Source: Vesta saturnalis
Taxonomy: Eukaryota; Arthropoda; Insecta; Coleoptera; Lampyridae
Reading direction: 5' to 3'
DNA length: 64,000 nucleotides
Assembly (NCBI GenBank): GCA_036346205.1
Contig: JARFJB010001948.1
Span: 292,001-356,000, forward strand
Part shown: piece after piece, positions 47,434-57,820 of the stretch
How the letters are laid out: every line of letters begins with the position of its first letter
Numbering within the stretch: the first letter of the stretch is position 1
Notes under the pieces: model-generated
The model's database searches: none
What the model saw: the letters and a program-made list of their open reading frames with translations, nothing else
What the model was told of the DNA's origin: nothing
Position numbers and translations under genes: made by a program

Positions 47434-48356
47434 ACAGGGTGGATACTCTAAGTGGAATAAATCCTGTAACTCAAAGGGGTGAAGTCCGGGAGAAAAACCA
47501 TGATACGCATTTGTTATTGCTTCCAGCCCTTAATCTGGAGGTTAAAGTTTCCCCATATATTCACCCCCTGGGGGGTGAAGTCACCCCTAACTTTTTTTTC
47601 AATTTAAACGGTAGGTCAAGTGATACACCGTGTGAAAGCTTGTATTAAGAGGAACACAACGCACTCGCATTTGGAAAATAAAGTGAAAAAACCTAAATGA
47701 ACAACTTTCTCTGGCTCAATGGTATTTATTTTGGGTACCTGCAAGAAACAAATGGACACCATTTTGAACATCTTTAAAGTTATGAGTGTACCCCATAAGA
47801 AGAGATTCTTTTGCAGAGAAGTCGTTAAATCGTAATTAAAAATTATTATTAATTCGATTAAATACTAAAATAAAAAGCTTACCTCGAGTAGGATTTGAAC
47901 CTACGACCTGTACTTTGCTAGAGTACCGCGCTAACCAACTGCGCAATCGAGATTCAAGCCCCAATTGACGTAATTTTTTTCTTTATGCATGTAGAACTGA
48001 TGTAAATTATAAATCGTAGTTTAGTTTTAAGAAAGTTCTGAAACTTCATTTGCTCAAGAGAGCGCGTTTATTTGTTTATTATTTTTGATTTTGTGTTCAA
48101 CAAAATAATGTTTAAAATTTTGAGAAAGTAAAATACTGCGTTGTATTCCTCTTAATACAAGCTTTCACACTGTGTATCACTTGACCTATCCTTAGATTTG
48201 AAAAAAAAAGTTAGGGGTGCCTTCACCTTCGGGGGTGGATATATGGAAAAACTGTAACCCCCAGATTGAGGGCTGGAAACAATCATAAAGAATGCCTATC
48301 ATGATTTTTCTCCAGGACTTCACCTCTTTGAGTTACAGAATATATTCCACCCTGCA
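47434..48356. mobile_element. MITE with ~230 bp terminal inverted repeats carrying a tRNA-like gene
   Basis: Arms 47434-47664 and 48128-48356 are inverted copies. The left opens ACAGGGTGGATACTCT and the right ends with ATTCCACCCTG. Shared landmarks include GTAACTCAAAGGGGTGAAGT, GTTAGGGGTG in inverse, and GTGAAAGCTTGTATTAAGAG. No transposase is present, so it is non-autonomous. The ACAGGGTG tip resembles the DD41D element ends in this window. The unique centre holds a tRNA-like gene on the minus strand. Confidence 0.88.
47881..47953 (-). tRNA. tRNA-like gene, anticodon AGC (Ala-type anticodon)
   Basis: 73 nt fold as a cloverleaf: acceptor ATCTCGA/TCGAGGT (one T-G wobble), D stem GCGC/GCGC around AGTTGGTTA, anticodon stem GTACT/AGTAC around CTAGCAA, variable AGGTC, and T stem GTAGG/CCTAC around TTCAAAT. 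The next base is A, then a TTTTT run 5 bases on could end polymerase III transcription. The G3-U70 pair that defines alanine tRNAs is missing (C3-G70), so charging by alanyl-tRNA synthetase is doubtful. It could be a true tRNA gene captured by the MITE or the head of a SINE. The 3' half recurs at 49695. Confidence 0.7.
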
Positions 48357-48550
48357 TATACGTTCAGTTGCTGGTACATCGATAGGTATCGTTTAGATAA
48401 TACTTCCACCGTATATTTTGCTTATCCGATTTAACAGTTAAATGCTAACCTTCTCTTCGGCATTTTCAAAGTATTTAGAAATACTGTCATTATGACAGCC
48501 GTGGCTTTTTACCCTATTGGGACGTACAGCTATAGCTATTTGTGAACTAA

Positions 48551-48651
48551 GAGCGCAAAGTGACACATTGCCGCTCTGAGCGAAAAGTTCGACGTGCAAC
48601 GAGTAGTGGAGCGCTGCGATCTCACGCGAGCGGCAATATCACTTTGTGCTT
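48551..48651. repeat. Inverted repeat GAGCGCAAAGTGA...CCGCTC
   Basis: 48551-48576 and 48628-48651 are inverse copies with few changes. The core GCGCAAAGTG or its inverse also appears near 48767 and, more weakly, 49113. Confidence 0.6.
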
Positions 48652-48784
48652 GAATGACACACATGATTTTTTTTCTACAACCGGTGTTTTTATAAAAATA
48701 TTTGGTAAAAATTAATAATTATTGATAACCTCAAATTTGACAGTTCAGATTTAAAAACGTGAGCATCACTTTGCGCTACATATG

Positions 48785-48912
48785 TGTGTTTGTCATGAAC
48801 TTATTATAAAAGAGGTTGCATAATTATCCTAAGGAAATGTTATTAAAATTATTACATTTCTTTTAATTTCCATTTTGTAGGTTGGAATGTCGTGTGGTGT
48901 TCCACACCAGAT
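48785..48912 (-). mobile_element. Microsatellite-ended interspersed element, copy 4 (terminal fragment)
   Basis: On the minus strand it starts ATCTGGTGTGGAACACCACA at 48912 and runs through CCAACCTACAAAATGG, AAAAGAAATGTAATAATTTT and GGATAATTATGCAAC. This matches the first ~125 bp of copies 1 and 3, after which similarity is lost. It points away from copy 3, so their outer ends face outwards. Confidence 0.8.
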
Positions 48913-50159
48913 ATTTATTGCACGAGAACGATCTTAACAAAATTGTCGACATCTGTCAATTACCCTCAATCCATACTTTTGTGTCAAGAGTCGCAGAAAC
49001 TCTAGATGTTTCTTTATACGGTTTCCATGGTAACTAAACGAGCGTTTTAATTACTTTGCCGCTCGGCGACCGACAAAGTAAAAAAAAGCTTGCTCCTTGG
49101 AAAAGTGCAACTTTGCGCTTGCTTTTGAAAGCGCAAACGTGTACTTTTCGCACGGTTGTAAAAAAAACTATTTTATCGGTTATTCAAATTGTTTAACTAA
49201 CACATTGGTTTTAATAGACGGCGTGTATTAATCAATAAAATAAAATTAAGGAAACCAAACATTTTCAAATAAATTGTATTATCTCAAAAATGATGGCATT
49301 TAGGTATAGGGAACCTACTAGAAAGTATTTTAATTTAAATTGAAAATTGCATTAAAATTAACAGTCATAGCAAGACAAAAGGAAAACTATAAACTATAGT
49401 AGAAAATACCCTGTATAACATTTAGAAGATACAAATATCACATTTGAATGTTTGCAAGTTATTGTACCTAAAGTTTAGTTTATATTTGTGTGTTCGTGTG
49501 AATAATATGAAGTTTAATATTACGTAAAAGGAAATTATAAACTTTAAACAGAAAACGTTCTGTTGTTATAACATTTGAAAGTCTTAGAAACAATACATCT
49601 ATTTATTATAAGTTTTTGTTATGAACGAATAAGTTCAAAGGTAAATATGTAATTAAAAATTACTTGCTTTATTAAATACATAAATAAGAAGTTTACCTCG
49701 CGTAGGATTTGAATCTACGACCTGTACTTTGCTACTCGAGGTAAACTTTTTATTTATGTATTTAATAAAATTAATAATAATTTTTAAATACATCTATTTG
49801 TTTCATTAAATTAAAATTTATTGTTTTCAGTGAAACTCCAGTGTGTTCCATTTAAATTAACAACGTTATTGAAAATTGATAAAAAGAAATTATACACCCT
49901 GTATAACCTTTGAAACATATAAATAGCATTACTAAATTTGTATCTAAAGTGTCGATTTAGGTATAGGAAAATTTTAGTCAAGTTGACATGTTTTTTACGT
50001 GCAATCAGAAATTGTTTTAAGATAAAGGGTGTTCCATTAAAAACATAACTTTAGAACATATATTGAAAAATAATTTGAAAATGTAGTTGTGTTAATGTAC
50101 AGATATATCCTTTAGTTTTTCGCTCTGTGCCGTTGAGCGTGGACCACTGTGTATATATA
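48913..50159. other. Non-coding with mariner-tip-like strings
   Basis: No gene. Strings such as ACCCTGTATAAC (49409, 49896) and GTGTTCCATTTAAATTAAC (49842) resemble the tips of the DD41D elements, so decayed MITE ends are likely. Confidence 0.5.
49668..49769. repeat. Snap-back repeat around half of the tRNA-like sequence
   Basis: 49668-49700 and 49735-49769 are inverse copies (TTTATTAAATACATAAATAA and its complement, then GTTTACCTCG and CGAGGTAAAC). Between them, 49695-49734 is the 3' half of the tRNA-like sequence of 47881-47953, ending inside the anticodon loop. Confidence 0.8.
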
Positions 50160-50160
50160 C

Positions 50161-50235
<75 letters not shown>
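50160..50235. repeat. (TA)n microsatellite
   Basis: TA run immediately left of the MITE at 50236. Confidence 0.96.
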
Positions 50236-50238
<3 letters not shown>

Positions 50239-50796
50239 AGGTTGCGAAAACGTCTCGCACCAACGTGTTATCTTTGAAACGGATAAATGGAAAGTTATGA
50301 AACTCTAGGACGATGTATGGGATTGTGTTCTACATTTATTAGAGTAAATGTCAAATTTGTTTGCCTCAGCCTTTAGCGTAACGCCGCCATCTTGAGTTTT
50401 TCTTTAAATAGGTCGAGAATTATAACTAAAAAATTTACTCAGTTGCAGTTACTTCATTACAATAAGTGTTCAAAATGGTGTATATTGACAATGATACCAG
50501 GGCAAATCATTATTAGACTACAATTTAACTTAGATTAATAAAACGGATATTTTATAAGATATTTCCTAGTAAAGTGGTACGTTACCAATATTTGTGGAAG
50601 GAGGAAAAAATAGCTTATCTGTGTTACTCGACCTAGGTTGCCATTTAAAAAAAATTTAAGATGGAGGCAGTACGCTAAACGCTGAAGTAAAAAATTTGAC
50701 ATTTACTCTAAAAAATGCAGAACACAATCCCATTCATCTTTCTAGAATTTCGTAACTATCCCTTTATACGTTTCAAAGATAATATCTTGGTGCGAA

Positions 50797-50800
<4 letters not shown>
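50236..50800. mobile_element. MITE with ~160 bp terminal inverted repeats between two TA tracts
   Basis: Arms 50236-50400 and 50641-50799 are inverted copies sharing TTATCTTTGAAACG, GGGATTGTGTTCT and TAGAGTAAATGTCAAATTT, the last overlapping the ends of the conserved region. The 240 bp centre is non-coding. TA tracts (to 50235 and from 50800) abut both ends. Confidence 0.85.
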
Positions 50801-50855
<55 letters not shown>

Positions 50856-50869
50856 GTTTTACTAAGGCC

Positions 50870-51236
50870 ACGTTGTTTTTTTTTGTTACTATGTCCTAAA
50901 AGTAGGCAATTAAAGTCGGGAGAGCTAAAAGGGCCATTATCGTTATTTATTGTTACCCTTCAATTGAATAAAAGTGAAATTTAGAGGATGGAAACGTTAA
51001 GCTGTCACGGTTCGCGGCAATCGTACAACAGATTTGATAAATAAATATTAAATTAAATAACAAAGAACTAACTATAACTCGGAAATTTAAATTTAAAATA
51101 ATTGAAGCATTTGGTCGCAAATAAATAACAGCAGGTCCGGTGAGTAGCGCGAGATCCAGGAATCGCGTAGGGAACAATCTGGTTGAAACATGATGTGATT
51201 GAAGAGTATGTAAGTGAAAAAGGTATATGTATATAA
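50870..51236. other. Non-coding, nothing recognised
   Basis: Short frames only, no repeat pair found. Confidence 0.5.
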
Positions 51237-53549
51237 AGGGTGTCCCATTAAGAATGGGACACAGAACAACCGCAGATTCCTCAATTTAAAATAAAACAAT
51301 TAAGCGAAACATGCTTAGATAAAATGTTACTCGTTTCCGAAATATGGGGCGTTGAAGTTGAAAAATGAAAAACTATTAATGACTATCAATTTTTTTAATA
51401 CACTGCACAATTTTACTTAAATCGGTACGCTTGTACCATTGATTAATAAGTTGATATTAATCAATGCTTGTACAATATCATAAAATACACCTAACAGCAG
51501 AAAAATCAGTTCAGTACGCTTTACCAGAGGCGTACGGCAGGAGTAAGTAATACTTGCACCCCTTCTAAATGTTACGCCGCAGTCCAAATACTAATTTTGA
51601 CTATAATTTAAATTTTTCTGATATTTCCTAAGTAAATAATCTACAGTTGTTAGTTTGTTGTAAAGTCATTGGTTTTCGAGATATTCGCAGTTAAAGACAG
51701 AAAGGCATGTACTTTTTATTTGTATTATTATTACCCATTTGCATTTTTATAGTTTTGTCTTAAAACTAAACAAAGTGGAAACAAAATTTATGAATTAGTT
51801 ATTTTTATATAGTTTACTTTTATTTTATTTAGTAGGATTATTCTAATTTCTAAGTTCCTAATAGTTACGTTGCGATCGTAAGAATATTTATTTCGTTATA
51901 ATTGTGAATTTGGGCAGTAGGCGTTGATTTATGCTGTCATTGTCAGTTAAAAATTTTCGAAGTAACTATCAGTTTCGATAAGTGATTAATGTTATTAATA
52001 ACTGTAATATTATTGTAAAATGTCACGTCATAATGAATTTTCCAATTTAGAAATGAGGGACATGGTTTGTACTTATGCCCAGAATAATTTTAATGGCACA
52101 GTCGCTAAGAGGCGATATTCAGAATTGTATCCAAATAGACAGCAACCAGGACACAAAATTTTCAAATGTTTGTATGACAGGTTGGGCGAAAAGGGGACAT
52201 TTCGACCAAAACTTGAAACAGGACGACCTAGATTGATTACATGAGGAGGATGAAATTTTGACTCAAGTAACTATCGATCCGCAGCTAAGTACCCGTAGAA
52301 TATCTGCAGCAACTGGGGTAAGCCGCTCTACTGTTCATAGGATTTTGAAAAGAGAACAATTATATCCTTATCACTTTACGCCAGTACAACATTTACTCGT
52401 ACGTGATCCTCCTGTGAGGAGGACGAAGCAACTTTTACTCGCAGAGGGGTTTATAATTGGAGAAACAGTCATTTCTGGGCTACTGTAAATCCACACCTGC
52501 CAAGGGAGAACCACTTCCAAACAGAATTTTCTATTAATATTTGGGTGGGTATTATTGGAAATTACATAATTGGTCCGTACGAGCTTCCTCACAGATTAAA
52601 TGGGATAGAATACCTCAATTTTCTTCAAAACCATATGGAGGATATGTTAGACGATATTGCTTTAAATTTACGTCATAACTTCTGGTTTATGATGGATGGT
52701 GCGCCAGCCCATTTCACGTTACCTGTTCGGATTTACCTAAATTTACGTTTTCCACATAGTTGGATTGGACGTGGAAGCGAATTTGCTTGGCCACCACGCA
52801 GTCCTGAATTTAATCCTTTAGATTTTTATTATTGGGGCTACTTCAAAACCCTTGTTTATGGTGAACCAATAAATACCCGTCAGGAACTTTGGAACAAAAT
52901 TCAGAATGCTGCTGCTGACATTCGACAAAATCAAGCAAATCAGTTGTTTAAAGTTTCTTCAGTTGCACGTCTAAGGAAGTGTGTACAAGTTAATGGTGGA
53001 CACATTGAAAATTTGTTACAGTAAAAATGTCATTACATTAGTTTCTGTTTTGTTTCGTTTTGAGACAAAATTATAAAAATGCAAATGAGTAATAATAATA
53101 CAAATAAAAAGTACATGCCTTTCTGTCTTAAACTGCGATTATCTCGCAAACCAATGACTTTACAATAAACTAACAAGTGTAGATTATTTACTTAGAAAAT
53201 ATCAGAAAAATTAAAATTATAGTCAAAATTAGTATTTGGACAGCGGCGTAACATTTAGAAGGGTTGCAAGTATTACTTACTCCTGCCGTACGCCACTGGT
53301 AAAGCGTACTGAACTGAGTTTTCTGCTGTTAGGTGTATTTTATGATATTGTACAAGCGTACCGATTTAAGTAAACTTGTACAGTGTATTAAAAAAATTAT
53401 GGTCATTAATAGTTTTTCAGTTTCCAACTTCAACACCCCTTATTTCGGAAACGAGTAACATTTTATCTAAGTATGTTTCGCTAAATCGTTTTATTTTAAA
53501 TTGAGGAATCTGCGGTTGTTCTGTGTCCCATTCTTAATGGGACACCCTG
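51237..53549 (+). mobile_element. DD41D mariner-type element 3 with ~520 bp terminal inverted repeats
   Basis: Arms 51237-51782 and 53040-53549 are inverted copies. The extreme tip is itself a hairpin: AGGGTGTCCCATT, AAG, AATGGGACAC (51237-51262), repeated inversely at 53523-53549. Shared landmarks include CGTACGGCAGGAGTAAGTAA and its inverse, and AAAAAGTACATGCCTTTCTGT. The left arm alone contains a 30 bp palindromic insertion (51437-51466). The enclosed transposase is defective. Confidence 0.92.
52020..53024 (+). pseudogene. DD41D mariner-type transposase 3, first catalytic Asp deleted
   Basis: ATG 52020 opens MSRHNEFSNLEMRDMVCTYA and RRYSELYPNRQQPGH (first helix-turn-helix). After a shift at 52243 the second is TRRISAATGVSRSTVHRILK. 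At about 52430 some 30 codons, which in the sister copies hold the TDE motif, are missing: the text jumps to LLAEGF followed by NWRNSHFWATVNPHL. The rest is continuous to 53024, with the second Asp in MMDGAPAHF and the third in FNPLDFYYWG, 41 residues apart, and the end QVNGGHIENLLQ. Without the first Asp it could not catalyse transposition. Confidence 0.9.
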
Positions 53550-53639
53550 TATGTATATTTAGATATTCATACAGTAAGTATACACTATTATTTACATATT
53601 TCTTGACTCGTCCGGTAGTAGGACGATACCGTCAGTAGG

Positions 53640-56465
53640 GAATGCTACGGCGTCGGGGCACGATTTTGTCAATAACCGGTTTGTTCGATATGGTATTACA
53701 CAAGAGAACAATACAATTGTCTCGGATCGACCTGGCTACAAGGGGTGGTCAAGGTCGAAACAGACAGGTCCCGTTGATGACAACAGTGCAAGGAATGAGT
53801 GGTGAGTCGGCACGTGGAAAGGCACCGTGGGGGATGGCAGCCTAGCACTATGGTCAGGAGTTGAGACTGAAGTGCATGACGCAAAAGGACTTGGAGTTAT
53901 CGTAAGTGAAAGAGCGTAAAGATGTGTTAAACAGTATGAATGGATATCTCCCCGGGTAATGTGGGTTAGAATGAAAGTGGAGTTTCGAAGAATTTTTCTT
54001 ATTGCATGCTATATACCGGTGAATGGAGAAAGAGACCAGGAGTGTGAGAACTTCTGGAATGAAGTAGAGAACGTGTTGAACGTATGTAAGCTAAACGAAA
54101 GAGTGGTGATAGTGGGGGATATGAACGGATGGGTTGGTGTACAGAGAGAACATACTGAACGCGTTCTAGGAAAGTTCGGAGACCAAAGGGCCAATGAGAA
54201 TGGTGAACGCCTGGTGAACATCTGTGTGTAGAGAATCATGTTTGTATCTAATACGTGGTTCAAACATAAAAATGTGCATATGTATACATGGCAAAGAGGT
54301 GACTCTAAAAGTATGATAGGCTTGATAGTGCATAATGAACGACTTAGAAACCTGGCGAAAGCCACAAAACTAATGCGCGGAGCGGAGTGTGGATCGGATC
54401 ACTTTTTGGTTGTATTGAGAGTGTGTTTAAGGCAAAAGTAGGCCCGAAGAAGGAAAGCAAACGTAGTGCGGACGTCCAGAATTAGGGTAGACAAACTAGT
54501 GGATAATGGTGTGAGAATGAAATACTCAGATGCTGTGAGTAAAGAGTTGAATGTGAATTAAACAGTATGGAACGAATAAATAAAAGTCACTGACGATGAA
54601 AGTGCATGGACAACCTTGAAAAACTGTGTTGTCAATTGTGCCGTGCGGATATGTGGAAGAGCGACTGTAGGTAGACAACAAAAACGTGCTTGGTGGAGTG
54701 AATTGGTAAAAAAGGCAGTATGTAAGAAAAAAAATACGTACATGGCAATGATTGCTGCAAAAAATGAGACTGAGAAAAATCGATTGTATGAGGTGCACAG
54801 ATTAACAAACAAAGAAGCGAAGGAGGCAGTGAAAATAAGTAAAGAGGAAGTGATGGCTGTGGAAGGAGAGAAAATGCAGTATGATTTTGAGGGAAACAAG
54901 AAACTCTTCTGGAAATGGGTCAAAAACACAAAACGAAAGAGTATGGGACGATTGTGAAGTGAGGAAATGCTGGCAAGAATATTTCGGAAAGCTGTACAGT
55001 AGTGAGGAAAGCAAGACTGAAAGGATAAGTAAGGAGAATATTGAAGGAATGGTGAATGAAACTGAGAAGGATATTGGGATAAATGAAATACTCAAGTATG
55101 GAGGTGCAAAGCTTATACGAAGATTGTGTTATTTATTCAATGAATGTCTTAAGGGTCTTAAGTGCTCAGAGAGTGGAAGAGCGCCATCATTGTACCACTG
55201 TATAAGGGTAAGGGAACAAGGGTGATTGCAAGAACTACAGAGGAATAAGTTTGCTCAGCGTGCCTGGTAAAGTGTTTGGAGGAATACTGATTGATAGGGT
55301 ACGAGAAACTACACAAACTAAGATTTGGGATGTGCAGGGTGGCTTCATGGTAGGGAGACGATGTGTCGATCAGATGGTTGCTCTCCAGAAGGTGATCGAA
55401 AAGTGTAAAAAGGAAGCTGTACTGTGCGTTTGTAGATCTGGAGAAAGCATACGACAGAGTGAATAGGGTGAATCTGTGGGAAATATTAAATAAATATGGC
55501 GTAAATAAAGGTCTAATAAACGGAATAATGGCAATATACAACGGTAGCCGGGCATGTGTTTGGGTGAGAGGAGATGTGAGTGATATTGAGCAAGGAGTGC
55601 GACAAGGCTGTGTGATGTTACCGTGGTTGTTCACTGTATACATGGATAAATGTATTAGGCAAGAATGTACCGACACAAATGGTGTAATGGTTGGTGACGT
55701 AAATGTACCAGTTCTGGTGTATACAGATGACACAGTCTCATTAAGTGACAGTGCGGATGAGCTACAAACTGCTCTGAGGAAGTTTGATACAGTCTGTGAG
55801 AGCATGGACCTAAAGGTAAACGTGAACAAAACTAAGATTTTGGTGTTCAATCGGGAAGGTGGAAAGGTAGAGCATTTGGTCTGCAAGATGAAATTGTGCA
55901 GCAAGTGGACTAGCTGGTATATCTGGGTAGAATGTTTACTGCAGATGGTACAATGGAGGGCGAGATTGGACGGAGGGTAGATGTTGGAAGGAAAGTAATT
56001 GGAAGTATGTGGACATGGGTATGTCAAAAAATGACGAAAAATTCTTGAGATTCTTGAGGAGCGCATGTGGTAAAACGAAAAGAGATAAGATAAAGAATGA
56101 GTGCATAATGACGGAATATGGCGAAGAAAAAACGATGATGGATAGAAATAAAGTAGTACATTATGTTGGTTTGGTCATATTGGGAGAATGAACAACGCAA
56201 GATTAACGAAGCAAATATATGTGGGTGAGGTTAGAGGTAAGGTCGTGCCTGGTAGGCCGAGTAAAACTTGGCTGAATGTACTAGAATGTGTGATAAAGGA
56301 AAGAAAGATAAGGAGTTTTAAAAATAAAAGGGCATGTCAGAGACAATGTATGATCTATCGGAAGCTAGGGTAGTATGCGGAGATAGGAAAGAGAAAGTTT
56401 GAGAATGAAAAATAAATAAGAGGCAGGGATTGTTTTGCCTACCCCGCAAGGGAATGGCGTGAAGG
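53640..56465 (+). pseudogene. RTE-like LINE with endonuclease and reverse transcriptase
   Basis: Frames in order give an endonuclease (CYIPVNGERDQECENFW, then VVIVGDMNGWVG at ~54105, NENGERLVNICV, NTWFKHKNVHMYTWQRGD and GAECGSDHFLVVLR). A linker (RAWWSELVKKAV) follows. The reverse transcriptase starts near 55190 with NYRGISLLSVPGKVF-type sequence. LEKAYDRVNRVNLW follows, then GVRQGCVMLPWLFTVYMD and catalytic VYTDDTVSL (usually YADD) near 55722. NVNKTKILVFNREGG comes next, and the C-terminal tail has GEVRGKVVPGRPSKTWLNVL (56227). At least eight shifts or stops are needed, and near 55990 a few tens of codons are altered. Near 53545 it abuts the end of element 3. Activity is excluded. Confidence 0.9.
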
Positions 56466-57820
56466 TTAAGTTAAGTACATTGTTTTTTGGTATTTAAAAA
56501 TTGAATCAGGAATCCAAGTAGTTATTTAGTAGTTTGATAGGTGTCATCAAATTTTTCGTTCGTATTTACTGTAAAATGTTTTCAAATGATGAGAGTATCA
56601 CAGTCATATTGTCCAGGAGTTAAAACCTACAGATTACCCCAATAGACTTCAGTTCAAATTATATAAATCTTATTTTGTTCAGCGATGAGGCAAAATTTAG
56701 TAATAATTAATAATTTAGTTATAATGGGAAGCCTACAGAGCTGTAACTCCAGATTAAGGGATCATTCATGAATCGAATTGCAACATGTAAACGTAACGAC
56801 CGAAAGCATTTGTACCGTATCTGCCCATTTCTTTTGTGATGTTAATTGTTTACTGTTATTAAATTATACTTTGATGAGAAAGGAATTTTTCCGTCATAAT
56901 TTTCGTTTTGACCAATTTTGAGGTCTATGAGGCTGACGAATTTTAAGATTTTTGTGTCGAGTATACGCACTTAACGCACTTGTTTTGCGGAGTTTGTTAT
57001 GTTGAGTTACGTTGGAGGATTTTTGAGTATATTTTGTAGTGTTCATATGTTTTGAACGAGTTTTGGAATTGTTCATATTACGAATTTGACTAGTTAGGAG
57101 ATTATTATTTATCGCTTTAGGATTTGTTAGACATTCAAATAATTTAGTTTTGCGAATAATGTTTATTTTCTCGTAATGATAAACGTGTATGAACCTTTGA
57201 GTGACAGGCTTTCGAGTCATACCGTTTCGATTAGGGATTGTTGTTTATCGTGTGCTTCGGCACAAATTTTATTTATCGATGTTTTTGAGCATACCGTTAC
57301 TGCATTTTTTTTGTTCTTTTCGTTTTTCGTAGTATTTCTTTCAGAATGGTTTAGTTCATGTTACCCGATTTTGACGATATCTAGGTTACCCCATTTTGGC
57401 TACTTTCGATTTTTGTTTAGGATGCATGAGTTGACCCAGGGGACAGGTTTTGGGGTTGGAATGGGACGCAAGGGACGCGGCCCCGTGGTAGTGCGGAGGT
57501 GGAGAATGGTTAACCCTCCTACATCACTGATGCATTTTTAATTTTTTCTCGTCAAACGGTGTGGTGTATGGTATCCCCATGATTTGGATTTTTTCCCCAC
57601 TGGGTGGTGTGGCGATGGCGCCAGCCTCCAGTGTGTCGATGGATTGAGTTTTCGGAAGTCGCCTTGGCGCCGGACCGCTTCACGGACGGCGGCTAACCGC
57701 GAGTTGGTTGCTGCCGCTGTTTCAGGTTATGGGCGCTATACACCACCTAGTGCTGTGCGCGGGCGGTAACACGTCGTTAGTAAAAAAGGTATCGTGAGGG
57801 GACTTTTCTGAGCGATACTA
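56466..57820. other. Unclassified; long frames but no recognised product
   Basis: Overlapping frames at 56894-57220 (-, 108 codons, Asn/Thr/Lys-rich) and 57176-57541 (+, 121 codons). The GC-richer patch 57440-57780 stands out from the AT-rich surroundings, and its minus strand reads Pro/His-rich. It may be a decayed element, but no diagnostic motif is visible. Confidence 0.4.

Noticed and set aside
47391..47648. 85-codon plus frame
   Set aside because: Lies within the left inverted repeat of the MITE and is not conserved as a frame in the right arm.
54009..54929. Several Ser/Phe-rich minus frames
   Set aside because: Antisense shadows of the LINE endonuclease and linker.
55158..56066. 302-codon minus-strand frame
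   Set aside because: Exact antisense of the RTE-like LINE reverse transcriptase, whose motifs are on the plus strand.
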